The notes below the pieces were generated by a model that saw only the letters and a list, made by a program, of their open reading frames with translations, ran no database searches and was not told the origin of the DNA. A DNA stretch of 64,000 nt, taken from the NCBI RefSeq assembly GCF_000012125.1, contig NC_007429.1, positions 930,001-994,000 on the forward strand, written 5' to 3'. The DNA comes from Chlamydia trachomatis A/HAR-13. GTDB lineage: Bacteria > Chlamydiota > Chlamydiia > Chlamydiales > Chlamydiaceae. This document shows, one piece after another, positions 33,238 to 41,458 of the stretch (positions within the stretch are counted from its first letter, which is position 1; every line of letters starts with the position of its first letter). A program made the translations under genes and the position numbers.

Positions 33238-34434
33238 ATGATAAACAAAATGTTGGGCGGAGCCTTGCTTGTCGCAGGAACAACCATTGGCGCCGGAGTA
33301 TTAGCCGTCCCCGTTTCTACCTCAGAAGGGGGATTCCTGCCTACGACGTTACTCTATATTGTTTCTTGGTTCATTGCTGTGGCTTCCGGGTATTGCTTTT
33401 TGGAAGTATTGACCTGGACACATTCAAGAAAGAATGTAAATATGGTCTCTATGGCAGAGTATACTTTAGGCCATAAAAGCAAGATCATTATGTGGTTGGT
33501 ATACCTACTGCTCTTTTATTCCCTCTTGGTGGCTTATTTTTGTGATGGTGGGAATATTCTCATGCGAGTCATGGGATGTCGCAGTTGGGATACTCCTTGG
33601 ATTCGACATGCTATGCCTGTAGTATTTTTTGCTTTGTTTTCCCCATTATTAATGGCGAAAACATCCATTATCGATCAATGTAACAGGGTTTTCGTTTTTG
33701 GCTTAGGAATCGCATTCGCTATGTTTTGCTATTTCGGTTTCCCTCTTATGAAAACGGATTTGTTAGTAAGATCTGCTTGGGGAGCTACCTTAAAAGGATT
33801 TCCCATTTTATTTTTGGCATTTGGATTTCAAAACGTTGTTCCTACGTTGTATCACTACATGGATAAGAACGTAAAAGATGTGAAGAAGGCCATTGTTATT
33901 GGAAGTTCGATTCCTTTGGTTCTGTACATCATTTGGGAAGCCATTGTGTTAGGAGCCGTTCCTATTTCTTTCTTAGAACAAGCGAAAGTAGAGGGATGGA
34001 CTGCTATTGGAGCATTACAAACAGCTTTGAAATGCTCGGCTTTTTATGTTGCAGGGGAGTTTTTTGGATTTTTTGCTTTGATTTCCTCATTTATTGGCGT
34101 CTCTTTGGGTTTAAAAGACTTTTTTATAGATGCTTTTCAATGGGATGAGAAAAAGCGTAAAGTGGAAATCTTTTTCTTAGTTTTTGTTTTCCCTTTGGTG
34201 TGGGCTGTTTTCTATCCAGGCATTGTTTTGAAATGTTTGGAGTGCACCGGCGCTTTAGGTGAGACGATAGTTTTAGGAGTTTTCCCCGTATTGATGGTAT
34301 GGAAAGGGCGCTACGGAAAGAAACGTTATTACGGTAAACGCATTCTTCCTGGCGGGAAAGGGACTCTCTTGGTTATGTCAGGGCTAGTGCTTCTTAACCT
34401 GGTGTTGATTGCCCAGAAGTTTCTAGGCTATTAA
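33238..34434 (+). CDS. tyrP_1: Tyrosine/aromatic amino acid permease, first copy
   Basis: A 398-residue inner membrane transporter of the hydroxy/aromatic amino acid permease family (TyrP/Mtr), with 11 or so hydrophobic segments. The first helix MLGGALLVAGTTIGAGVLA carries the unwound substrate-binding motif GTTIGAG. Later LAFGFQNVVPTLYHYM is conserved. I chose ATG 33238 because AAAAGG lies just upstream; earlier ATGs at 33187 and 33211 are in frame. A paralog, tyrP_2, follows and has a frameshift. From memory tyrP copies vary among Chlamydia strains. Substrate (Tyr or Trp) is inferred from the family. Confidence 0.93.
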   Translation: MINKMLGGALLVAGTTIGAGVLAVPVSTSEGGFLPTTLLYIVSWFIAVASGYCFLEVLTWTHSRKNVNMVSMAEYTLGHKSKIIMWLVYLLLFYSLLVAYFCDGGNILMRVMGCRSWDTPWIRHAMPVVFFALFSPLLMAKTSIIDQCNRVFVFGLGIAFAMFCYFGFPLMKTDLLVRSAWGATLKGFPILFLAFGFQNVVPTLYHYMDKNVKDVKKAIVIGSSIPLVLYIIWEAIVLGAVPISFLEQAKVEGWTAIGALQTALKCSAFYVAGEFFGFFALISSFIGVSLGLKDFFIDAFQWDEKKRKVEIFFLVFVFPLVWAVFYPGIVLKCLECTGALGETIVLGVFPVLMVWKGRYGKKRYYGKRILPGGKGTLLVMSGLVLLNLVLIAQKFLGY

Positions 34435-34453
34435 TTCCTTCACTTCAAGTCTC

Positions 34454-34489
34454 AAGCTCGCATTCAGATTTCCTTTATGCGAGCTTTTT
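34454..34489 (+). terminator. Terminator after tyrP_1
   Basis: Perfect 10-bp stem AAGCTCGCAT / ATGCGAGCTT (34454-34463, 34477-34486), 13-base loop, then TTT. It separates tyrP_1 from tyrP_2. Confidence 0.8.
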
Positions 34490-34615
34490 GTAAACAGATC
34501 GAAATGATGAAAGCGCGACTGTTTGCTAGTTGTTTTTCTCCATATAGTATAGATTGGATCGTATTTCGTAATGAGAAAGATTCCCCTATCAACATGAAAA
34601 AACAGGGGGAGGAGG

Positions 34616-35799
34616 ATGTGTATGCGGAATAAGTGTGTAGGAGGAATTTTAATTGTTGCGGGGACTGTAATAGGTGCTGGTGTGTTAGCCGTTCCTATTT
34701 TGACAGCTGTAGAAGGGTTTTTCCCTGCCGTGGTGCTATATGTGCTCGCTTGGTTGGTTTCGTTAGCCTCAGGTTATGGCTATCTGGAGGTATTAACCTG
34801 GTGTAAGGGAAATAGACAGGCTAACTTATGCTCTATGGCTGAAGAAACTCTAGGGATATGGTGTTATGTTTAGTCTACCTGTTTCTATTTTACTCTTTAC
34901 TTGTAGCTTATTTTTGTGATGGAGGAAATATTCTTTCTCGAGTGATCGGAGAGAGCTTTTTCTCCTATCCTTGGATGCGACATGTCATGCCCCTTTTATT
35001 TTTCTCCCTTTTTGCACCTTTGCTGATGGCAAACACTTCTGTTATTGATTATTGCAATCGGGGGTTTGTTTTTGGCCTTATCTTTGTTTTTGGGCTTCTC
35101 TGCGTATTGGGTGTGCCGCGTATACAGGGAGAACTGCTATTGCGAGCTTCCTGGTTTTCCTCTCTTAATAGCTTGCCTATTTTCTTCTTAGCATTTGGAT
35201 TTCAGAATGTGGTGCCCTCTTTGTATCACTACTTGGATGGGAATATTCGTGAGGTTAAACGTGCTATTCTAATAGGGAGTTTGATTCCTTTAATTCTCTA
35301 TATTGCTTGGGAAGCTTTGGTTTTAGGGACGGTTCCCTTAGTCGACTTGCTAAAAGCTAAGGATTTAGGGTGGACTGCTGCAGGAGCTCTTCAAGGATCT
35401 TTAAAGAATTCTGCTTTTTATATTGCCGGGGAATTATTTGGATTTTTTGCTTTGGTTACTTCTTTTATAGGGACTGCGTTAGCATTAAAGGACTTTTATA
35501 TAGATATTTTTAAATGGGATGCTCGTAAGAAACGGGTATCTTTGTTCTTTTTAGTTCAGGTATTTCCTTTAGTGTGGGCTATTTTTTATCCCGAGATTGT
35601 TTTGTCTTGTTTACGCTATGCTGGGGGGATAGGGGGAGCTTGCATTATCGTGTTATTCCCAGTAGCCATGTTATGGAATGGACGCTATGGGAAACGGCGT
35701 TGCTTTGGTAAAAGGATATTGCCAGGAGGAAAGACCGTTCTATTAATTCTAACAGGATATACTGTGTTAAATCTTGCAACCCTGTATTATACGTTTTAG
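34616..35799 (+). pseudogene. tyrP_2: Tyrosine/aromatic amino acid permease, second copy, frameshifted
   Basis: A paralog of tyrP_1 read in two frames. The first part (from ATG 34616, behind GGGGGAGGAGG) matches tyrP_1 with GGILIVAGTVIGAGVLAVP and runs to MAEETLG before stopping at 34871-34873. The second part continues from about 34858 (MVLCLVYLFLFYSLLVAYF) to the normal end at 35799. Compared with tyrP_1, the join lacks about 10 bases at 34855-34858, covering the residues HKSK of tyrP_1. Everything else is intact, so the damage looks recent or a sequencing error. The second frame alone lacks the first two or three membrane segments, including the GTVIGAG substrate motif, so it should not transport. 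Confidence 0.85.
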
Positions 35800-35840
35800 A
35801 AAGAAGTTATGTAAAAACTATTTTAAATTAGGAGATCTCC

Positions 35841-36557
35841 ATGGGATTGTATGATCGCGATTATGCGCAGGATTCCCGCTTGCCAGGGACCTTCTCTTCC
35901 AGAGTATATGGGTGGATGACGGCAGGGCTAGCTGTGACTGCTCTAACATCTCTAGGGTTATACGCAACAGGAGCGTACAGAGCGCTTTTCCCTATGTGGT
36001 GGATTTGGTGTTTTGCAACGCTGGGAGTGTCCTTCTATATCCAAGCCCAGATTCAAAAACTTTCTGTCCCTGCTGTAATGGGATTGTTTTTGGCCTACTC
36101 TATTCTAGAAGGGATGTTCTTTGGAACATTGGTACCCGTATACGCCGCTCAATTTGGAGGCGGGGTAGTGTGGGCCGCATTTGGGTCTGCTGGTATAATC
36201 TTCGGATTGTCAGCAGCGTATGGAGCATTCACTAAGAATGATTTAACACAAATTCATAGAATTTTGATGTTGGCACTTGTGGGGCTGGTAGTGATATCTC
36301 TAGCCTTTTTAATAGTGTCTCTCTTCACGCCTATGCCGTTGTTATATCTGTTAATTTGCTACTTAGGTTTGATTATCTTTGTAGGTCTGACAGTAGTGGA
36401 TGCTCAGTCTATTCGTCGTGTTGCTCGTAGCGTAGGGGATCATGGAGATCTTAGTTATAAGCTTTCTTTGATCATGGCTCTACAGATGTACTGCAATGTA
36501 ATTATGATATTTTGGTATTTGTTGCAGATTTTTGCCTCTTCTGACAAGAGACGGTAA
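35841..36557 (+). CDS. yccA: BAX inhibitor-1 / YccA family membrane protein
   Basis: A 238-residue protein with seven hydrophobic segments, typical of the UPF0005 (BI-1/YccA/YetJ) family. A conserved late block is [18 protein letters not shown] before the last helix. In E. coli YccA is a modulator of FtsH; ftsH is in this window but not adjacent. AGGAGATCTCC precedes the ATG. It lies 41 bases after tyrP_2 with no terminator between, so the two may be cotranscribed. Confidence 0.9.
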
Positions 36558-36584
36558 AGGTCGATCGAAAATAGATTTTCTAGG

Positions 36585-36625
36585 AAAAAAAAGAGGTATT
36601 TAGAGTTCCTAAATACCTCTTTTTT
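36585..36625. terminator. Bidirectional terminator between yccA and ftsY
   Basis: Perfect 11-bp stem GAGGTATTTAG / CTAAATACCTC (36593-36603, 36609-36619), 5-base loop, preceded by an A run and followed by a T run. Confidence 0.95.
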
Positions 36626-36654
36626 ATGGGTGAAGAAGGAGGGGATTTTCAGTT

Positions 36655-37509
36655 TCAAACATCCAGTAATTTATCTAGAAAACGGTCTATGGCAAAAGGT
36701 TCGAAATCATGAATTGTTTCTCCATAGCCTACGAACCGAGTAGGGATTTTGAGTTCATCTGCGATACGGAAGAGAGAGCCTCCTTTGGCAGAACCTTCCA
36801 CTTTTGTGAAAATAAGTCCATTGATAGGTACGGCTTCATGGAATAGTTGCACCTGACTCAATGTGTTGCTTCCCAGAGTAGCATCGATCGTCATCAGTGT
36901 CTCATGCGGAGCTCCAGGAAAAGCTTTGTTGCAAACGGTAGCGATTTTCTGAAGTTCTTTAAGAAGATTCGTGTGTGTGTGTAACCTTCCCGAAGTATCT
37001 ATGATCACATGATCATAGTCCCTAGCGACTGCTGCAGAAATCCCATCAAAAGCTATCGCAGCAGCATCTCCTCCAGGTTTCCCTGAGATAAACCCACAGT
37101 TTAAGGTTTCTGCCCAACAACGCATCTGGTCCATTCCTGCGGAACGGAAAGTATCAGTAGCTACAATTAAAACCTTTTGGTTTTGAGAAAGATAATAGTG
37201 AGCCAGTTTCGCAACTGTGGTTGTTTTCCCCGAGCCATTCGTTCCTAGGACAAGAGTAGAAAAAGGACGAACAGAAAGAGGCTCTCGTTGGGGGAGCTTA
37301 GAAATAATCTTTGATAAGAAAGAGCGAATAAGCTCTTTCACTGCCCGTTCATCAGGATTTTTACATCGGCGTAATTCTTCGCAAAAAGCTTCTGTCAGCT
37401 TAGGGCCAAAATCTCCCTCATACAAGAGAACTTCAGCATATTCTAATAAGTCAGAAGAAAGCGTTTTTTTAAAAAGAGAGCGGAGTTTGTTTCCGAAAAA
37501 CTTGAACAC
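36655..37509 (-). CDS. ftsY: Signal recognition particle receptor FtsY
   Basis: A 284-residue GTPase consisting of the NG domains only; the long acidic N-terminal A domain of E. coli FtsY is missing, as in many bacteria. P-loop GTNGSGKTTT is at about residues 89-98, then DTFRSAG, the DTSGR motif (DTSGRLHTHTNLL), TKVEGSAKGG and the end VGYGETIHDFEPF. The N-terminal helix FKFFGNKLRSLFKK is basic and amphipathic and probably the membrane anchor. It docks SRP-bound ribosomes at the inner membrane. It is divergent from sucC. Confidence 0.96.
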   Translation of the reverse strand: MFKFFGNKLRSLFKKTLSSDLLEYAEVLLYEGDFGPKLTEAFCEELRRCKNPDERAVKELIRSFLSKIISKLPQREPLSVRPFSTLVLGTNGSGKTTTVAKLAHYYLSQNQKVLIVATDTFRSAGMDQMRCWAETLNCGFISGKPGGDAAAIAFDGISAAVARDYDHVIIDTSGRLHTHTNLLKELQKIATVCNKAFPGAPHETLMTIDATLGSNTLSQVQLFHEAVPINGLIFTKVEGSAKGGSLFRIADELKIPTRFVGYGETIHDFEPFAIDRFLDKLLDV

Positions 37510-37578
37510 TGAGTAATCAAAGTTGATTGAAGTAAAAAGAATAATAAAAGATAAGGAGGAAAAATTAAAGGGTTATTT

Positions 37579-38739
37579 ATGCATCTTCATGAGTATCAAG
37601 CTAAGGACCTTTTAACTGCTTATCAACTTCCTATTCCCCCCTATCACGTAGCGACCTCCGTACCTGAAGTAGAAACAGCGATTCAAGCCGAACAATGGAA
37701 AGCTGGTGTTGTGAAAGCACAGGTTCATGCTGGAGGAAGAGGAAAAAATGGAGGGGTGGTTATTGCGCACTCTCCGGAAGACTTATTAGCAGCAGCTGAT
37801 AAGCTACTGCATATGCAATTTTCTAGTAATCAGACAGCAGGGTTGTCTCTTCCTATTAATAAAGTATTGATTTCCCCTTTAGTAGAGATTGCTTCGGAGT
37901 ATTATCTTGCGATCGTCATCGATAGAAAACATCGTTGTCCTGTCATTATGCTATCTAAAGCAGGAGGTGTGGATATCGAGGAAGTCGCAGAAAAGCAGCC
38001 GGATCAGCTGCTTAAAATGACACTACCTTCTTCTGGAAAAATTTATGGGTATCAGTTACGCCGTATTGCTAAGTTCATGGAGTGGGATCAACCTATTGCC
38101 GATCAAGGGAATCGTATCATTCGCCAGTTATTACAATGTTTTTATGAAAAGGATGCTTCTTTATTAGAGATTAATCCATTGGTGCTTACTAAAGACGGGT
38201 CTCTTGTCATTCTAGATGCCAAAATGACGATTGATGACAATGCTCTTTATCGACATCCTCAGCTAGCAGACTGCTATGATCCTTCTCAGGAAAATATTCG
38301 TGACGTACTAGCTAAGCAGTTAGGCCTTTCATACATTGCTCTAGATGGAACAATCGGATGTTTAGTCAATGGTGCAGGATTAGCGATGAGCACCTTAGAT
38401 ATTCTGAAGTTATATGGCGGTTCTGCTGCCAATTTCTTAGATGTAGGAGGAAGTGCTTCTGAAAAGCAAATTCAAGAAGCCATCTCTTTAGTCTTATCTG
38501 ATAAAAGTGTGCGCGTGCTCTTTATCCATATTTTTGGGGGGATTATGGATTGTGCAGTCGTCGCTTCTGGACTTGTTTCTGCTATGCAAGGACAGAAAGA
38601 AACGATCCCTACTGTAATTCGGTTAGAAGGGACGAATGTAGATAAAGGAAAGGACATGATTATTAACGCAGGAATTCCTTGTGAGTTCGTTACATCCATG
38701 AGCGAGGGGGCTGAACTCGCTGTGCAATTAAGTCGTTAG
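37579..38739 (+). CDS. sucC: Succinyl-CoA synthetase beta subunit
   Basis: A 386-residue ATP-grasp subunit of succinyl-CoA synthetase. The start [12 protein letters not shown] and [15 protein letters not shown] are family marks; [10 protein letters not shown] and the Gly-rich phosphate loop [17 protein letters not shown] follow. With SucD it converts succinyl-CoA to succinate and makes ATP. sucD begins 14 bases later. In Chlamydia, which has an incomplete TCA cycle (from memory), this is a main substrate-level phosphorylation step. Confidence 0.97.
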   Translation: MHLHEYQAKDLLTAYQLPIPPYHVATSVPEVETAIQAEQWKAGVVKAQVHAGGRGKNGGVVIAHSPEDLLAAADKLLHMQFSSNQTAGLSLPINKVLISPLVEIASEYYLAIVIDRKHRCPVIMLSKAGGVDIEEVAEKQPDQLLKMTLPSSGKIYGYQLRRIAKFMEWDQPIADQGNRIIRQLLQCFYEKDASLLEINPLVLTKDGSLVILDAKMTIDDNALYRHPQLADCYDPSQENIRDVLAKQLGLSYIALDGTIGCLVNGAGLAMSTLDILKLYGGSAANFLDVGGSASEKQIQEAISLVLSDKSVRVLFIHIFGGIMDCAVVASGLVSAMQGQKETIPTVIRLEGTNVDKGKDMIINAGIPCEFVTSMSEGAELAVQLSR

Positions 38740-38753
38740 CTGGGAGAGAAACT

Positions 38754-39629
38754 GTGTTAGAATTATTAAGCAAGGATTTACCGATTATTACACAGGGTAT
38801 TACAGGGAAAGCAGGGTCTTTTCACACTACACAATGTGTCGCTTACGGATCTAACTTTGTTGGAGGAGTTACTCCAGGAAAGGGTGGGAGCCAATTTTTA
38901 GACTTACCCATTTTTGATTCTGTTTTGGAGGCTAAGCAAGCAACAGGTTGTCGTGCTTCGATGATTTTTGTGCCGCCACCGTTTGCTGCAGAAGCCATTT
39001 TCGAAGCTGAAGATGCTGGAATTGAGCTGATAGTCTGTATCACAGAAGGAATTCCAATCAAGGATATGCTTGAAGTAGCTTCTCTTATGGAAAAGAGCGC
39101 AAGCTCTTTAATTGGGCCAAACTGTCCTGGAGTGATCAAGCCTGGAGTTTGTAAAATTGGCATCATGCCTGGGTATATCCATCTTCCTGGGAAGGTAGGA
39201 GTGGTTTCTAGATCAGGTACACTTACGTATGAGGCTGTTTGGCAACTTACGCAAAGAAAGATCGGACAGAGTGTGTGTATCGGTATCGGAGGGGATCCTT
39301 TAAATGGCACATCTTTTATCGATGCTCTCCAAGAGTTTGAAAAGGATAGCCAAACAGAAGCTGTTCTTATGATTGGAGAGATTGGTGGAAGCGCTGAAGA
39401 GGAAGCTGCAGATTGGACACGTCAACATAGTAGCAAGCCTGTGATTGCATTTATTGCAGGAGCTACGGCTCCCAAAGGGAAACGTATGGGACATGCAGGA
39501 GCTATTATTTCAGGGAAAAGTGGGGATGCTTTTAGCAAACAAGAGGCTTTGAGACAGGCAGGGGTTACCGTTGTAGAATCTCTTGCACTTATTGGAGAGG
39601 CGGTTGCATCCGTTCTAAAACCACGTTAG
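38754..39629 (+). CDS. sucD: Succinyl-CoA synthetase alpha subunit
   Basis: A 291-residue subunit that binds CoA and carries the phospho-histidine intermediate, here about H247 in MGHAGAII. The N-terminal Rossmann CoA-binding domain has [11 protein letters not shown]. The start codon is GTG 38754 with GGGAGAG 5 bases upstream. It is 14 bases after sucC and forms one operon with it. Confidence 0.97.
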   Translation: MLELLSKDLPIITQGITGKAGSFHTTQCVAYGSNFVGGVTPGKGGSQFLDLPIFDSVLEAKQATGCRASMIFVPPPFAAEAIFEAEDAGIELIVCITEGIPIKDMLEVASLMEKSASSLIGPNCPGVIKPGVCKIGIMPGYIHLPGKVGVVSRSGTLTYEAVWQLTQRKIGQSVCIGIGGDPLNGTSFIDALQEFEKDSQTEAVLMIGEIGGSAEEEAADWTRQHSSKPVIAFIAGATAPKGKRMGHAGAIISGKSGDAFSKQEALRQAGVTVVESLALIGEAVASVLKPR

Positions 39630-39663
39630 TTTTTTAGATTGGAGAATCATCAGAGTAGTCCCC

Positions 39664-39692
39664 TTGATTTGCATCATTAGATTTTGTATGCT
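39664..39692 (+). promoter_or_regulatory. Putative promoter of htrA
   Basis: TTGATT (39664-39669) and TATGCT (39687-39692) are separated by exactly 17 bases, about 75 bases before the htrA ATG. A pattern match only. Confidence 0.4.
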
Positions 39693-39767
39693 GCATATCT
39701 GCTTGTTATGGTGCATAAAATGAAAAAAAAAGGGGCCTAGACGCCCAGATCGCTTATCAAGGAAAAG

Positions 39768-41261
39768 ATGATGAAAAGATTATTATGTGTGTTGCTATCG
39801 ACATCAGTTTTCTCTTCGCCAATGCTAGGCTATAGTGCGTCAAAGAAAGATTCTAAGGCTGATATTTGTCTTGCAGTATCCTCAGGAGATCAAGAGGTTT
39901 CACAAGAAGATCTGCTCAAAGAAGTATCCCGAGGATTTTCTCGGGTCGCTGCTAAGGCAACGCCTGGAGTTGTATATATAGAAAATTTTCCTAAAACAGG
40001 GAACCAGGCTATTGCTTCTCTAGGAAACAAAAGAGGCTTTCAAGAGAACCCTTTTGATTATTTTAATGACGAATTTTTTAATCGATTTTTTGGGTTGCCT
40101 TCGCATAGAGAGCAGCGGCGTCCACAGCAGCGTGATGCTGTAAGAGGAACTGGGTTCATTGTTTCTGAAGATGGTTATGTTGTTACTAACCATCATGTAG
40201 TCGAGGATGCAGGAAAAATTCATGTTACTCTCTACGATGGACAAAAATACACAGCTAAGATCGTGGGGTTAGATCCAAAAACAGATCTTGCTGTGATCAA
40301 AATTCAAGCAGAGAAATTACCATTTTTGACTTTTGGGAATTCTGATCAGCTGCAGATAGGTGACTGGGCTATTGCTATTGGAAATCCTTTTGGACTGCAA
40401 GCAACGGTCACTGTCGGGGTCATTAGTGCTAAAGGAAGAAATCAGCTACATATTGTAGATTTCGAAGACTTTATTCAAACAGATGCTGCCATTAATCCTG
40501 GGAATTCAGGCGGTCCATTGTTAAACATCAATGGTCAAGTTATCGGGGTTAATACTGCCATTGTCAGTGGTAGCGGGGGATATATTGGAATAGGGTTTGC
40601 TATTCCTAGCTTGATGGCTAAACGAGTCATTGATCAATTGATTAGTGATGGGCAGGTAACAAGAGGCTTTTTGGGAGTTACCTTGCAACCGATAGATTCT
40701 GAATTGGCTACTTGTTACAAATTGGAAAAAGTGTACGGAGCTTTGGTGACGGATGTTGTTAAAGGTTCTCCAGCAGAAAAAGCAGGGCTGCGCCAAGAAG
40801 ATGTCATTGTGGCTTACAATGGAAAAGAAGTAGAGTCTTTGAGTGCGTTGCGTAATGCCATTTCCCTAATGATGCCAGGGACTCGTGTTGTTTTAAAAAT
40901 CGTTCGTGAAGGGAAAACAATCGAGATACCTGTGACGGTTACACAGATCCCAACAGAGGATGGCGTTTCAGCGTTGCAGAAGATGGGAGTCCGTGTTCAG
41001 AACATTACTCCAGAAATTTGTAAGAAACTCGGATTGGCAGCAGATACCCGAGGGATTCTGGTAGTTGCTGTGGAGGCAGGCTCGCCTGCAGCTTCTGCAG
41101 GCGTCGCTCCTGGACAGCTTATCTTAGCGGTGAATAGGCAGCGAGTCGCTTCCGTTGAAGAGTTAAATCAGGTTTTGAAAAACTCGAAAGGAGAGAATGT
41201 TCTCCTTATGGTTTCTCAAGGAGATGTGGTGCGATTCATCGTCTTGAAATCAGACGAGTAG
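39768..41261 (+). CDS. htrA: Serine protease/chaperone HtrA (DegP type)
   Basis: A 497-residue periplasmic protease. A signal peptide (MMKRLLCVLLSTSVFSSPM) ends near residue 20. The trypsin-like domain has catalytic H143 (TNHHVVED), D173 (KTDLAVIK) and S247 (NPGNSGGPL). Two PDZ domains follow at about 285-395 and 400-490. AAGGAAAAG precedes the ATG; a second ATG follows directly. It degrades or refolds damaged envelope proteins; from memory it is reported in the inclusion and host cytosol and is essential for C. trachomatis replication. A strong terminator follows, so it is transcribed alone. Confidence 0.98.
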   Translation: MMKRLLCVLLSTSVFSSPMLGYSASKKDSKADICLAVSSGDQEVSQEDLLKEVSRGFSRVAAKATPGVVYIENFPKTGNQAIASLGNKRGFQENPFDYFNDEFFNRFFGLPSHREQRRPQQRDAVRGTGFIVSEDGYVVTNHHVVEDAGKIHVTLYDGQKYTAKIVGLDPKTDLAVIKIQAEKLPFLTFGNSDQLQIGDWAIAIGNPFGLQATVTVGVISAKGRNQLHIVDFEDFIQTDAAINPGNSGGPLLNINGQVIGVNTAIVSGSGGYIGIGFAIPSLMAKRVIDQLISDGQVTRGFLGVTLQPIDSELATCYKLEKVYGALVTDVVKGSPAEKAGLRQEDVIVAYNGKEVESLSALRNAISLMMPGTRVVLKIVREGKTIEIPVTVTQIPTEDGVSALQKMGVRVQNITPEICKKLGLAADTRGILVVAVEAGSPAASAGVAPGQLILAVNRQRVASVEELNQVLKNSKGENVLLMVSQGDVVRFIVLKSDE

Positions 41262-41298
41262 TCCTGGCCTTATATTTTAGGAAGCTAGTCTAGTATGG

Positions 41299-41322
41299 GG
41301 ACTCAATCGAGTCCTTTTTTTT
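41299..41322 (+). terminator. Terminator of htrA
   Basis: Stem GGACTC / GAGTCC (41299-41304, 41309-41314), loop AATC, then eight T. Confidence 0.95.
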
Positions 41323-41458
41323 AATAAGAGAAGCCTTCAGAAAGAATATTTGTGTGGATATAAGAGCTCTAACCATGTAGGCTGTCTTTCTTATTGTTAG
41401 GTAGAAACGAAATAGGGGAGAGCAAACAACTTCTCTATTATAGAAGATTGAGTGGGAT

